The notes below the pieces were generated by a model, which was not told the DNA's origin, searched no databases, and saw only the letters and a list, made by a program, of their open reading frames with translations. DNA of 64,000 bases, from assembly GCF_040958095.1 (NCBI RefSeq), contig NC_091227.1, forward strand, positions 11,963,151 through 12,027,150, read 5' to 3'. The position numbers were made by a program, and so were the translations under genes. Below are positions 20,346 to 30,480 of this stretch, in pieces. The number at the start of each line of letters is the position of its first letter. The first letter of the stretch is position 1. The DNA is from Procambarus clarkii (taxonomy: Eukaryota > Arthropoda > Malacostraca > Decapoda > Cambaridae).

Positions 20346-20525
20346 TCAAGTTAGGCGAACACTGACGCTATCAGAGGTTGTGAGGTAACGTACCCACTTG
20401 TTGAGGTTGTTGGTTGGAGGATTCAGTTTGACACACTCTATTCTAACTCCAGAACATACCCATCGTGACACTTCAAATTCCAGCTCCCCAGATTCAACAG
20501 TTGCATTCCCTCCAGAGTCAACTAG
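20346..20525 (-). CDS. AP4M1: AP-4 complex subunit mu, last coding exon
   Basis: Last 59 codons and stop of the mu subunit of the AP-4 clathrin-independent adaptor complex, which selects cargo at the trans-Golgi network. Upstream on the minus strand is a good acceptor (TTTAATCTTCTCTTGCAG), and the exon opens in phase 0 with LVDSGG. It then shows CSGVRIECVKL and KWVRYLTTSD before the final RLT. In known mu4 proteins the C-terminus likewise has a CSGLQV strand and a KWVRHLSHSD motif just before the end, closer than in mu1-mu3. Phase matches the donor of the exon at 46881-47100. The rest of the gene lies beyond 64000. Identification is from memory of the family, not from a search. Confidence 0.75.
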   Translation of the reverse strand, partial: LVDSGGNATVESGELEFEVSRWVCSGVRIECVKLNPPTNNLNKWVRYLTTSDSVSVRLT

Positions 20526-20720
20526 CTGCAAGAGAAGATTAAAGTAAGGAACTCATGGAGTACACTATAAAAAATTACAAAATAACTATGAAGAATAATG
20601 TCATAGAAAAAAAGAACTTTGCATTTATATGAAAAGCTCCTTTCTGTGCAGATCACTCATTTACTTACTAAATCAAGATCTCACTTGGCCCATGTGACAA
20701 GATCATGAAAAATCAGGTAC
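20526..20720. other. AP4M1 intron, unique part
   Basis: About 195 bp between the splice acceptor and the 3' end of LINE-C. Apparently original intron sequence; nothing else seen. Confidence 0.5.
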
Positions 20721-20792
20721 CTTACCTTGAGGTGATTCCGGGGCTTAGTGACCCCGCGGCCCGGTCGTCGACCAGGCCTCCTCGTTGCTGGA

Positions 20793-23700
20793 CTAGTCAA
20801 CCAGGCTGTTGGATGCGGCTGCTCGCAGTCTGACGTATGAGTCACAGCCTGGATGATCAGGTATCCTTTGGAGATGTTTGTCAAGTTCTCTCTTGAACAC
20901 TGTGAGGGGTCGGCCAGTTATGCCCCTTATGTGAAGTGGAAGCGTATTGAACAGCCTTGGGCCTCTGATGTTGATAGAGTTCTCCGTCAGAGTACCTGTT
21001 GCACCTCTACTTTCAATGGGAGGTATTATGCACATTTTTTGTGCATAATACCTGCCATGAAGGTATACCTGTACATAATACATCCTGCCATGCCTTCTGG
21101 TCTCATGTGATGTTATTTCTGTGTGCAGGTTTGGGACCAGCCCCTCTACTATTTTCCACGTATAAATTATTATGTATCTCCAGCCTGCGCTCAGGAGAAT
21201 ACAGATTTAGGATCATTAGTCGGTCCTAATATTTTAGATGCTTTACTGAGTGGATTCTAGCAGTAAAGGATCTCTGCATGCTCTCCAGGTCAGCAATTTC
21301 TCTAGCTTTGAAAGGGGCTGTCATTGTGCAGCAGTACTCCACTCTAGAGAGCACTAGCATCTTGAAAAGTATCATCATCGGTATAGGATCTCTTGTGTGA
21401 AAGGTTCTTGTTATCCAACCTGTCATTTTTCTTGCAGTTGTGACGGCTACTTTATTGTGTTTTTTAAAGGTAAGGTCTTCGACATGAGTACACCCAACTC
21501 CTTTACATTGCCTTTTCGATCTATGTTATGATTTGACCGCATTTTGTACGTGGTTTCTGTTTTTATATTTTTCTTTTTTCCGTAGCGCATGAGCTGGAAC
21601 TTTTCTTCGTTAAACACCATATTATATTCTGTAGCCCATACAAAGACCTGGTTTACATCTGATTGGAGGTTTGCCATGTCCTCTATGATGTCTACTCTCA
21701 TAAAAATCCTAGTGTCATCTGCAATGGATGATACAGTACTATAGGTTGTGTCCTTGTCTATATCCGATATAAGGTTGAGAAAAAGTACTGGAGCAAGCAC
21801 AGTACCCTGGGGGACTGAGCTCTTCACAGTTGATGGACCGAATTTGATTTTGTTGACTATTACACATTGGGTTCTATTAATCAGGAAATTGTAGATCCAT
21901 CTGCCAATTTTTCCAGTATTTCCTTTTGAATGCATTTTATGTGCAATAACACCATGGTCACATTTGTCGAAGGCTTTTGCAAAATCTGTGTAAATTCCAT
22001 CAGCGTTTTGTTTGTCTTCCATGGCATCTAGTGCCATGTCATAGTGGTCCAGTAACTGTGATAGGCAAGAGCGCCCTGTTCTGAAACCGTGTTGTCCTGG
22101 GTTATGGAGATGCTGTGATTCCATGTATTTTGTGTCTTACTTCTTAGCACTCTCTCAAAGATTTTTATGATGTGTGATGTTAGTGCTATAGGTTTGTAAT
22201 TTTTTGCCTCTGCTTTATTTCCTCCTTTATGGAGTGGTGCTATCTCTGCTGCTTTTAGTATGTCAGGGATAACACCAGTATCTAGGTTTTGTCTCCAAAG
22301 AATGTGAAGGGCCTGCAATAGTGTTTTTTTACAGTTCTTGATGAATATAGAGTTCCAAGAATCAGGGCCTGGTGCAGAGTGCATAGGTATACTGTCTACG
22401 GCTTCTTCAAAATCCAGTGGGGATAGGGTGACATCTGATATATGATATGATGTTGGTATCATATCCATATATGATATGTTGGTATCATATCAAATGAAAA
22501 ATTCATTTGGGTTATCAATCTTCAGTGTGTTTAGTGGCTCGCTGAAAACAGAGTCGTACTGATTCCTCAGTATTTCGCTCATTTCTTTGTTGTCATCTGT
22601 GAAAGTTCCATCTCCCTTTCGCAGGGGGCCTGATACTAGATGTGGTTTTTTATCTTGATTTTGCAAAGGAGAAAAATATTTCGGATTTCTCTCTATTTCG
22701 CTGATGGCCTTTTGCTCTCTTTGCCTCTCCTGGGTTTTATATGATTCCTGTAGCTTTAGTTCAATTATTTCTATTTCTCTACCTAACCTTCTTCGCCGTT
22801 CTTGAGATAAGGTGCGACTCTTAAGTTGTTCCGCGATTTGTTTTCTTCGCCTATAGAGGGAACGACATTCCCATTCCAATCTACATCTCTTCCACTTTTT
22901 TCTAAGGGGTATACGGTTTGAGCATATTTCTAGTGCTACTGAGCTTATTTTTTCCAGGCACTGATTCAGGTTTGCATTTTCTAGCTGTTATTACCAGCTT
23001 ATTTCTGTGAAGTCTTGGTTTATTTGCTCCCAGTTTATCTGTATATTATTAAAGTTGAATTTGCTGAAATCTCCTCCACTGGCAATTGAGACTGGTTTTG
23101 AAGGTCTATTCCCCATGCTTGTCAGAACTTCAATCAAGTTGTGATCTGAGTAAAAGGTATTTGTAATCATTATGTTCCTGATCAATTCATCATTATTAGT
23201 GAAAATGAGGTCCAGTGTGTTCTCCTTCCTAGTTGGTTCTACTATTTGCTGGTTTAAGGCAAATCAGTCGCACATACGTAGCAGGTCATTTGCATGTGAC
23301 TGTTCATATAGGCTACTTCCCGGAATTCTCTCTGATACAACTGTATCAGCTATGGTCTTCCATTTCAGGTGCCATAGGTTGAAGTCCACAAGCAGGATGA
23401 TGTTTGGGGCTGGATTTGTGAGGTTTTCCAAGCAGTGTTCTATTTTCATTACTTGGTCTTTAACCCTTCAATTGCGCATCGCATCATATGATGCTTTGAC
23501 CGACTTGCAGTAAATTGCGCATCGCATCATGTGATGCTTTGGAGTACTACGCAAGATTTAAACGGCCCACGGATGCACGGGGTTCACCACACCTTCATCA
23601 GGGCTCTTGTAAACAGACGCCATTTTTAAAAAAAATCGTGGGCCAAACTCCCGGGTGTTAGGGGCCTCAGTATTGAGTCAGCTACCAAGCCTGACGCATG

Positions 23701-25420
23701 CAGCATGAACTCACAGCACTGCTGTTCAGCTTGTGACCACAGCATCGCCTAAAAATGCCATAATATACTTGTTCATGCTATTATGTAGCGATGATATTAT
23801 TACAGAAGACCCCTGACTGTGATAAAACTGACCAGGGTTCTGATAATAGCAGGATTGTGGTGATATTTGGCGCTGTGCGCCATGGAGGGAGGAGTAATGC
23901 TGTGGGAGGGAGGATGGTGGCGTTGTCTTTTGAGTGTGTGTGGCCACCTTTTATTGACTGCATTCACCATACCAGCTTAGTGGTTCGCTATGGTGAACAC
24001 AAATGTAGATACTTATGCATAACGTGTGTATTGTGTGAGATAACAGCAAGAGTAGGAGGTTGGGAGCCGCCATTTTGGTGAGGGAGGAGCGTCGTCTGCA
24101 CGACTTACCATGTTGTTTACTGATGACCACGATGGTCTTTGGGCACCATACTAGTTTACTTGTACAAGTATGGTGAATAAAACAGATAGATATTTATATA
24201 TAATGTGTGTACACCACAAACAGTATTGTTGTAGGAGAAATATTAGTGCGTCTGGCCTTGAGGGCGGCCGCCACCAGCTGACTGTGTGAGTAGCTACATC
24301 TTTTGCCTTTACTCACCATACAAGCTTAGATGTACAGTTATGGTGAACAAAACATGTAAATACATATATATAACGTCTGTATATAAAAGCAAAAACAGTA
24401 TGGTGGGTGGAGAATGGTGGCAAGTCAGGTGAGGTGAGGTGAGGGAGGGAGTGGCAGCCAGTGGCAGCCAGTCGCTGCCTGCCACTGCCACTCAGCATAC
24501 CAACTTAGTGGTTCGTCATGGTGAACAAAACATGCAGATACCTATATATAACCTATGTATATAGTGTAATAACCGACAAAGTATTTGTTCACTGTTTGAT
24601 GAACATAATTGAATCAACAATATGCACACCATATTTTTGAGTACAGCGATGATTCACTCATTTTATTATATAAATATATCACACTATACACTATTGAATA
24701 ATATTACAGCAAAAAAACTACGAAAAATAAATCAGAGACATTGAAATAATTAGGTAATTATCTCTTTGTGGAAACTCCGGCCTGACAGCTGGCGATCAAC
24801 AGACCGCCTGGGATGCACGCTCAGTCAGCGCCTGATTTTTGCCAGAATTCCCCGCCCTATAGTGGGCAATATATGCCACTTACGATTTTTTTATTATTTT
24901 TCCCGTGATCAGTGAACACAAATTAACAGGTTAGCAAGAAACAATATATATATATATTTTTTTTTTTTTTGGCATGCGCCTGTGGGTGTCAAATGGTATA
25001 TAGCTATGCGCCATTTAAGGGTTAAACTGCTGATGATTTGCCTCTGGTGACTTATATACAAGGACAATAACTACATTTAAGATCTCTATTTTGATTATCA
25101 GCACTTCCACCATATCATTTGAGGTGTTTAGCAGCTCATTACAGATGAGTGTGTCCTTGATGTACAGGCTGACCCCACCCTGTAGACTGTGTTTCCTATC
25201 ACATCTGAAAAGATTGTACTCCGAAATCCATATTTCACCATCATGGTAGTCCTTGGTGTGAGTTTCCGTTAGGACTGCAAACACTGCATTTGCCTTTTGT
25301 AAGAGGCCATCTATGAAGTGCACTTGTTACATTTGCGTGTTTTTATACCCTGAATGTTAGCAAATAAAAATGTTATGTTTGTGGAAGTGCTGGATGCTTT
25401 ACTTGATGTTAATATCTGAG
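20793..25420 (-). pseudogene. LINE-C ORF2: endonuclease and reverse transcriptase, broken
   Basis: Endonuclease begins near 25400 (NITFLFANIQGIK) and continues at 25323-25026 (LTETHTKDYHDG). After the MITE it resumes at 23459 with VDFNLWHLKW, where a Gly-Asp-Phe-Asn motif is expected, then NDELIRNIMI and YSDHNLIEV. The linker is 22879-22490. The reverse transcriptase is at 22468-21447, with SAPGPDSWNSIFIKN, LHKGGNKAEAKNYKPIALTS, GFRTGRSCLSQLL, DFAKAFDKCDHG, SSVPQGTVLAPVL and IADDTRIF. The C-terminal region (21426-20793) has LFNTLPLHIRGITGR and ends at SNSLVD. Frameshifts near 22100, 21440 and 21200 break it. Confidence 0.83.
23464..25021 (+). mobile_element. piggyBac-like MITE, copy 2 (in LINE-C)
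   Basis: Bounded by TTAA at 23460-23463 and 25022-25025. Starts CCCTTCAATTGCGCATCGC and ends with the inverted counterpart GCGCCATTTAAGGG. It splits the LINE-C endonuclease; joining the flanks at one TTAA restores continuity. Length 1558 bp, close to copy 1. No transposase frame. Internally it carries the same degenerate TATATATAA-containing units. Confidence 0.85.
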
Positions 25421-25903
25421 GCTCTGGTAAGGAGGCCACTGTGTTTGCATCCTCTCTACCATTTGGCTGAGTTGATGGTAGAGTCTGGACATTTTTAGCC
25501 ATTCTTCTCCTCCTCCTCTTGCTAAAAAATCATCCTGGTAAATAGTATTGTGGCTGCTTTCATCGAGGTGGTTTGTTGGTCTTATTTGCTTGGTACCTTT
25601 TATAGGAAAAGCTGGACATTCTATGTTGAAACATTCATTCTTATTTATAGAGTTCTTGCACAGTTCTGGGTGAAAGAGATCACAGCTTTTGGTACATTTA
25701 CCTGTAATAAGAAGGGTCCTGAACTTTCTGTGATGATAATATTTACATTGTCCATTTGTTCTCCCCAATATCTCATGCTTACAGATACCCCATTTATAAT
25801 ATCGGCAGATTTTGGGTCCTTGTTTTGTTTGTTTCAAAAACCCTGGCGCCAATATTGCACCCAGTTTAGGCGCCAATACCGTGCCCGACCCCCAACGTCG
25901 CAT
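25409..25903 (-). pseudogene. LINE-C ORF1, CCCH zinc-finger part
   Basis: Cys/His-rich segment: ICRYYKWGICKHEILG, then CKYYHHRKF, GKCTKSCDLFHPELC and CFNIECPAF. The spacing suggests two or three CCCH-type RNA-binding fingers, plausible for an ORF1 protein that binds element RNA. It is in a different frame from the PHD part upstream, so the protein is not intact as read. Confidence 0.65.
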
Positions 25904-26162
25904 CCGGCTTCATAGCATCCGGCCCCGACGCCAACGTTGCATCCGGGCCTGATGCCAACGTCGCATCCAACCCCGACGCCAACGTCGCATCCAGCTCCGA
26001 CGCCAATCCGGATCCCAGCGCGCTGAGATATAGCTCCAATTCTGGTTCTGCCTGGGTGTCCTTGACAATTTGTTCGAAAACATTGGAGATTTCCGTGCAG
26101 GCAGTTAGAAGTGATTCTCTGTGCTCTGCTGGGGTTTTATAAAAAATTGCGATCAACTTCAA
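25866..26162 (-). pseudogene. LINE-C ORF1 linker with an 8-residue repeat
   Basis: Continuation after the PHD part. After an acidic helix-like stretch come four copies of DATLASGP-type octapeptides, encoded by a 24-bp minisatellite at about 25915-26000. The role of the linker is unknown. Confidence 0.6.
25912..26005 (-). repeat. Coding minisatellite, 24-bp unit
   Basis: Four near-identical 24-bp units (plus-strand core GACGCCAACGTCGCATCC). The unit is a multiple of three and keeps the LINE-C ORF1 frame. Confidence 0.75.
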
Positions 26163-26177
26163 GACAGTAATATTATC

Positions 26178-26441
26178 CTATTCACAGAACCAGTACACCA
26201 AGTGGTCTCTGGGATCAATTTTCCTGGCATTATTTGACATGTTGGCACATTTACTGTGTATGGCTGCTGAGCATAGTTGGCACTCGAAGCTCTGGTGGTA
26301 ATCTACTTCCTTGTTGCATTCTGTGCTCATCTTTACAAAAGGCATTCTGACCATAATGCTTCTGGTCAGTCGTGGTGGTGGTAAGGCAGTGGACCGGTGG
26401 TTGCTGACCAGTGGTAAAGAGGGGAGGGAGCGACCCTTCAC
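26178..26441 (-). pseudogene. LINE-C ORF1 N-terminal PHD-like finger
   Basis: A Cys/His pattern C...FECQLCSAAIHSKCANMS...YWFC fits the second half of a PHD-type zinc finger, a domain found in ORF1 of some CR1/jockey-group LINEs. A stop codon follows WFCE immediately; the next frame segment continues the protein, so the stop is probably a mutation. The true start is uncertain. Confidence 0.55.
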
Positions 26442-26641
26442 AGCCTAGCGAGTGTGTACACAAGCCTCATGGCCCCTGTACATAGTCTGGTGTGTGTGTT
26501 GCCTCACTATTCACTGTGGTAAGGTAAATACTATGCACCAACACTGTAAGGAACCTTTCAGATATTCCCCCCCCCCCCTCTAAGTACCATAATGACCTGG
26601 CAGGAACACAAAGAAATTACAAAAAGAGTGATACATCAAAT
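26442..26641. other. Intron spacer with SINE 3' remnant
   Basis: Unrecognised sequence with a poly-C run at about 26567-26578. From about 26605 it resembles the flank of the SINE-like repeat at 41083 (GATACATCAAATGAACAAAT). Confidence 0.45.
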
Positions 26642-26705
26642 GAACAAATCCACAAGGGCCGTGCTGAGGGTTCGAACTCTCAGCACGGCCCTTGTGGATT
26701 TGTTC
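26642..26705. repeat. Perfect hairpin from inverted SINE-like ends
   Basis: A 27-bp arm starting GAACAAATCCACAAGGGCCG, a 10-base loop, then its exact complement. The arm equals the 3' part of the tRNA-derived repeat at 41083-41550. Looks like two opposed copies reduced to their ends. Confidence 0.85.
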
Positions 26706-26719
26706 AACTGGCATGTACA

Positions 26720-26961
26720 TCTTGAGGTTATCTTAAGATGACTTCGGGGCTTAGTGTCCCCACAGCCCGGTCCTTGACTAGGCCTCCACCCCCAGGAAGC
26801 AGCCCGTAGCAGCTGTCTAACTCCAGGTACCTATTTACTACTAGGTAACAGGGGCATCAGGGTGAAAGAAACATTTTGCCCATTTGTCTCTTCCTCCGCC
26901 GGGGATCAAACCTGGAACCTCAGGACTACGAATCCGAAGCGCTGTCCACCCAGCTGTCAGG
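26720..26961 (-). mobile_element. tRNA-derived SINE (type 1 head), minus strand
   Basis: Minus-strand reading: tRNA-like head with GACAGCTGGGTGGACAGCGC and a B-box-like GGTTTGATCCC, body with ACCTAGTAGTAAATAGGTAC, and a tail at 26721-26787 that matches the LINE-C 3' end. Complete copy in a decapod-style SINE family. Confidence 0.8.
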
Positions 26962-27095
26962 CGCCCTGACAGCTGGGTGGACAGCAGTGAAAGAAACATT
27001 TTGCCCATTTGTCTCCGTCTCCACTGGGGATAGAAAACGGAACCTCAGGACTACGAATCCAAAGCACTGTCCACCCAGCTGTCAGGCGCCCTTAC
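26962..27095 (-). mobile_element. Partial SINE joined head-to-head
   Basis: After a 21-bp arm that is the exact complement of 26941-26961, a second minus-strand SINE piece follows (AAGAAACATTTTGCCCATTT to CAGCTGTCAGGCGCC), lacking the 3' half. Confidence 0.7.
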
Positions 27096-27214
27096 ATCTG
27101 AAAGGTTCCATTTTTGCTCGTGCAGAATGATGATTCACCCTGACGATCAGGGTTCTGTCTAATGGGCTAAGTTATATTTTGAATTTGGGCGCAACCATTG
27201 TATATTTGGGATGG
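27096..27214. other. Spacer before DIRS E
   Basis: About 120 bp with no recognised content, ending in an A run at 27215-27220. Confidence 0.4.
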
Positions 27215-27220
27215 AAAAAA

Positions 27221-27665
27221 CCAGCGTTGAATGTGATGAAATGCCATTTTCTGGGCGAGACCCGGAGGCTAGTCAGAGCTTACTAGGCTGATATGCTACT
27301 GTCAGACTTTGGCATCAGTCATGTGTATGGAGTTCTGTGGGCCTACCGGGGACCACGAGCCAGAACCTGGCCCTCCCTCAGAGAGGCATGGGAAGCAATG
27401 GCATGGAGAGCATGGGGATGCTTACCAGAAAGGTAAGCATCCAAAAACAAATCCCTATTCTGGTGAAAATTTTGCTACCAAAAGCTGAACAAGTGGATAG
27501 AACTCCCCTAAAAGAAACAAGCAAACGAGCATGACGTCACACGTCGCAGCGCCGCTGTCTGCACAGCTCACCCCTCCCCGGGAGGGGGAAAGGGGAGCCC
27601 CAGACTCCCGCGCCGGCTATCCACCCTTCAGTTCTGAGGCTGGATGTCAAAACACGTGAAAAAAA
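27221..27665. repeat. DIRS E 3' inverted terminal repeat
   Basis: About 445 bp, complementary to 32685-33100 over nearly its full length (for example ACAAGTGGATAGAACTCCCC occurs here and inverted there). Starts CCAGCGTTGAATG. Confidence 0.9.
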
Positions 27666-27689
27666 CGCCGACCAGAGGGAGGGAGGGAT

Positions 27690-27795
27690 GCCAGGGAGCC
27701 TCCGGGTTTCACCCAGAAAATGGGGTTTCATTACATTCAATGCTAGTTTTCTGGGGGAAGCCCCTTTGGCTCCCCCAGAGCTAACTACCCACAGA
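27690..27795. repeat. DIRS E internal complementary region
   Basis: Contains the complement of the left outer end (CATTACATTCAATGCTAG) joined through TTTT (27747-27750) to the complement of the right outer end (CTGGGGGAAGCCCC). This is the template feature used to make the circular DIRS intermediate. Confidence 0.88.
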
Positions 27796-27799
27796 GGAA

Positions 27800-28960
27800 A
27801 TAGTAGAGGGACGTACCCGGGAGGCGGTCTCTGCTCAATCTTCAACTCGAAGTCGAGACAACTAGCTGCAACCGCCGACCCAACACAACACAGGCTCGAC
27901 TAGGCCCAAGAACGTTCACGAGATATTGAGCAGCCAGGACCCTGTTCGACTGCCAAAATTCCTGAGCCAAAATGTCAGCCCAGGACATATTGCCAAACAC
28001 GGCAGCAAGAGCAGCGAACTTGCGAACGTCATGAGCCTAGGGATAGACCACAGGATAGCTAGCCTTAACAATCCTGTGGATGACCTGGGAGACCCGCAGC
28101 CGCGAACAGGGAAGAAAAGAAACCAAATCAACCTATAGTGCATCCCCAGACACAGAAGCCATGGCACGCAAATAACAGCGAAGGGCCGCAACTGGACACG
28201 AAACATGATGCACCCCCGGTCTGACCAAACAAGCATCAACAACCCAAGGACCCCTCCGGAAAGCAGCAGTCTCATTCTTTGCCAGAAAAGAAGGCGATGG
28301 CTGCAAACGGACAAACCAATCGCCACGACCGAAGGAGAGCATGAAGCTCACCAACCCGACCCCCAGAGACCAACGTCAACAGAAAAAGAGCCTTCGAGAA
28401 GCAATCCTGAACCGAAGGGGCCACAACAAACTGTGAAGAAAGAAAGAAAAGAGAGCACCCTGTCCAATTTTCCAGGATGGCTCACGCGGCGCATAAGCAG
28501 GCCGGAGGTGAAACAACGCACGAGAGAGCTTGCGAAACGGCGCAGACGTAACGTCAATACCGAAAGCAAGCTGAAGCAGTTCCGTCAGCGCCGCACAATA
28601 TGAGGCGACAGTGTTAGGCATAAGATGACAGTCCTGGAACAACCAAGAGAGAAAGGACAACACAACCATAACAGACTGCGAAAAAAACGACGAAAATGCA
28701 AAAAGAAATGGAAGGACCACCAGGAAGCTTCATACTGCCACCTAGAAGAAGCCCGCAGGTGGGACACTAACAAGGAAGCCACCTGATCACCATAGAGATG
28801 AAGATAAACCTGAATCAAAATTACCATATGCGAAGACTCGAGGAGAAGATCGAACCAGCCACATGATGCACCGGTCAGATTTGCTGAAACAGGCGGAGCC
28901 GCGGAAAAACCTCTGGGTTCGGACATCGAGCAAGCAGCGCCTGAAACCACAGCTGGGCCA
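27800..28960 (-). pseudogene. DIRS E tyrosine recombinase
   Basis: Degenerate recombinase replacing an integrase. Readable pieces in minus-strand order: GDQVASLLVSHLRASSRWQY (near 28780), FHLRPAYAPREPSW, RVGELHALLR with the first catalytic Arg (about 28345), ACLVRPGVHHVSCPVAALR, and HDVRKFAALAAVFGNMSW with the His-x-x-Arg box (about 28040). These lie in different frames, so the enzyme is dead. It would catalyse circle integration without target duplication. Confidence 0.82.
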
Positions 28961-29760
28961 GCCATCACGGGGCCAAGAGGACTACTCTCCCCTGGTAAGT
29001 CTCCAAGTGAGTCAGGACCTGGAGCAACAGCTGAACCAGGGAAAAGAGGTACAGGAACCCCCACCTCGACCAGTCCTGCCGAAAGGCATCGACCCTGACT
29101 GCCTCGCAGTCAGGGAAGGGCGCCACATATACGGGAAGGCACCTGAACCACGGCAATACAAAGAGGTCCACATCGGGGCACAAGAATGTCCAGCAAAGCC
29201 AAAGGAAGGAGTCGGCGTCAATCGTCCATTCTGTGGAAAGGGGAATGAAACTAGACAGGCCGTCGGCCAGGACGTTGGACACTCCCCGCACGTGAACTGC
29301 CAGGAGAGTCAAACCCCGAGAACTCAGCAGACGTTGGACACTCCCCGCACGTGAACTGCCAGGAGAGCCAAACCCCGAGAACTCAGCAGACGAGTCATCC
29401 GAAGCGACCTGCGCCAAAGAGCCAAAGAGCCAAAGACCGCATCGAATCCCCCCCGGTTCAGGCCATGAACCACTGGGGAGCAGGCTGAATGGAGCCGGAT
29501 CGTCAATCTGCGGGCAACTGCGGGGTCCCTCCGCAGCACAAACCACACCGCCGCGAACTCCCACACCGTGCTGTGGGCCCGATGGAAGGACGGACCCCAC
29601 AATATCTCTGGCTGGCCTGGTGAGCACTGGTCACAAAGCCTCAACCAAGAGACGACACGTCCGTGAACACATTGAGCGAGAGCTCGGGCAGGCGCCAAGG
29701 CACTGAACCCCAAAAAACCCAAAGAGGAAGCCAGCGATACAGCAGCCGCCGCAAGGCGCC
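28961..29760 (-). pseudogene. DIRS E RNase H and RNase H-recombinase linker
   Basis: RNase H block with FHRAHSTVWEFAAVWFVLRR (near 29580), then the linker with HVRGVSNVLADGLSSFIPLS, TEWTIDADSF and VDAFRQDWSRWGFLYLF, typical of DIRS polyproteins. A near-duplicate of about 45 bp (GTTGGACACTCCCCGCACGT) at 29275 and 29333 causes a local repeat. Frames are broken between blocks. Confidence 0.8.
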
Positions 29761-30480
29761 TAGGGTCCGAACTCAGCGATCGCGAGAGAGGCGGAAGGGA
29801 TGTCCCTGAAGGAACCAGAACAGCTGACAAAGCCAACCCCAACCCAGCGAGTAGACTATCATCGCGAAGTTCAGGCTCCTGCACAGACCCTCGAGCAACC
29901 GTGGGGTGATCTGGGAGCCCCTCAGAAACAGGCCCATGCGAGACCACAGCCACAGGAGAGACTCCAGAGGAAGAGATAAGGAAGCGGTCCGAGAGTCCCA
30001 CACAAGATCCAGCTTGGTCCGAACCTGGGAGGGAACGAAATGGGACTTCCTCCAATTCACCAAGAACCCAAACCCAGCGAGCTGGGAAAGAACCAAATCC
30101 CTGGCTAGCAGACAAGAGGACCGGCTGGGAGCCCATACCAGCCAGTCGTCGAGGCAGGCCAACACCCGAACACCTAAGAGACGGGCCACAATGACCCTGG
30201 GTAAGGCGCGTGAACATGCGAGGTGCCAGGTTCAACCCGAACAGGAGACAACAAAAACGGTAACCCTGACATCCCACAACAAAACCAAGCCAGTCCCTGA
30301 ATCCCACTCCAAGACGACCTGACAGAGCGCAGGGAAAGAGGCCTGCCCCGCCAGCCCCGAACCCCGCAAAGGAGCAGGGGTCACCGCAGGCCGAAACGCC
30401 AACAAATTGTGGGACCAGGCGTGAGCGAACAGCACCAGCCTCCCCTCCATAGCCCCATAACCGCAAAAGGGCTGGCGCCC
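29761..30480 (-). pseudogene. DIRS E reverse transcriptase
   Basis: Motifs of DIRS polymerases: RFCCLLFGLNLAPRMFTRL, then the catalytic CLDDWLVWAPS (30159-30141), LAGFGFLVNWRKSHFVPSQV and LEGLCRSLNFAMIVYSLGWG. The Asp-Asp pair is intact, but the motifs sit in two frames, so full-length enzyme is not made as read. Confidence 0.85.

Larger units (their letters stand above)
20721..26441 (-). mobile_element. LINE-C: non-LTR retrotransposon with PHD/CCCH ORF1, inside the AP4M1 intron
   Basis: Minus-strand element of about 5.7 kb including a 1558-bp MITE. Order: PHD-like finger, repeat linker, CCCH fingers, endonuclease, linker, reverse transcriptase, C-terminal domain, then a 3' UTR of about 70 bp. 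The 3' end (20725-20781) matches the tail of the tRNA-derived SINEs in this window. Several stops and frameshifts make it inactive. Confidence 0.82.
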
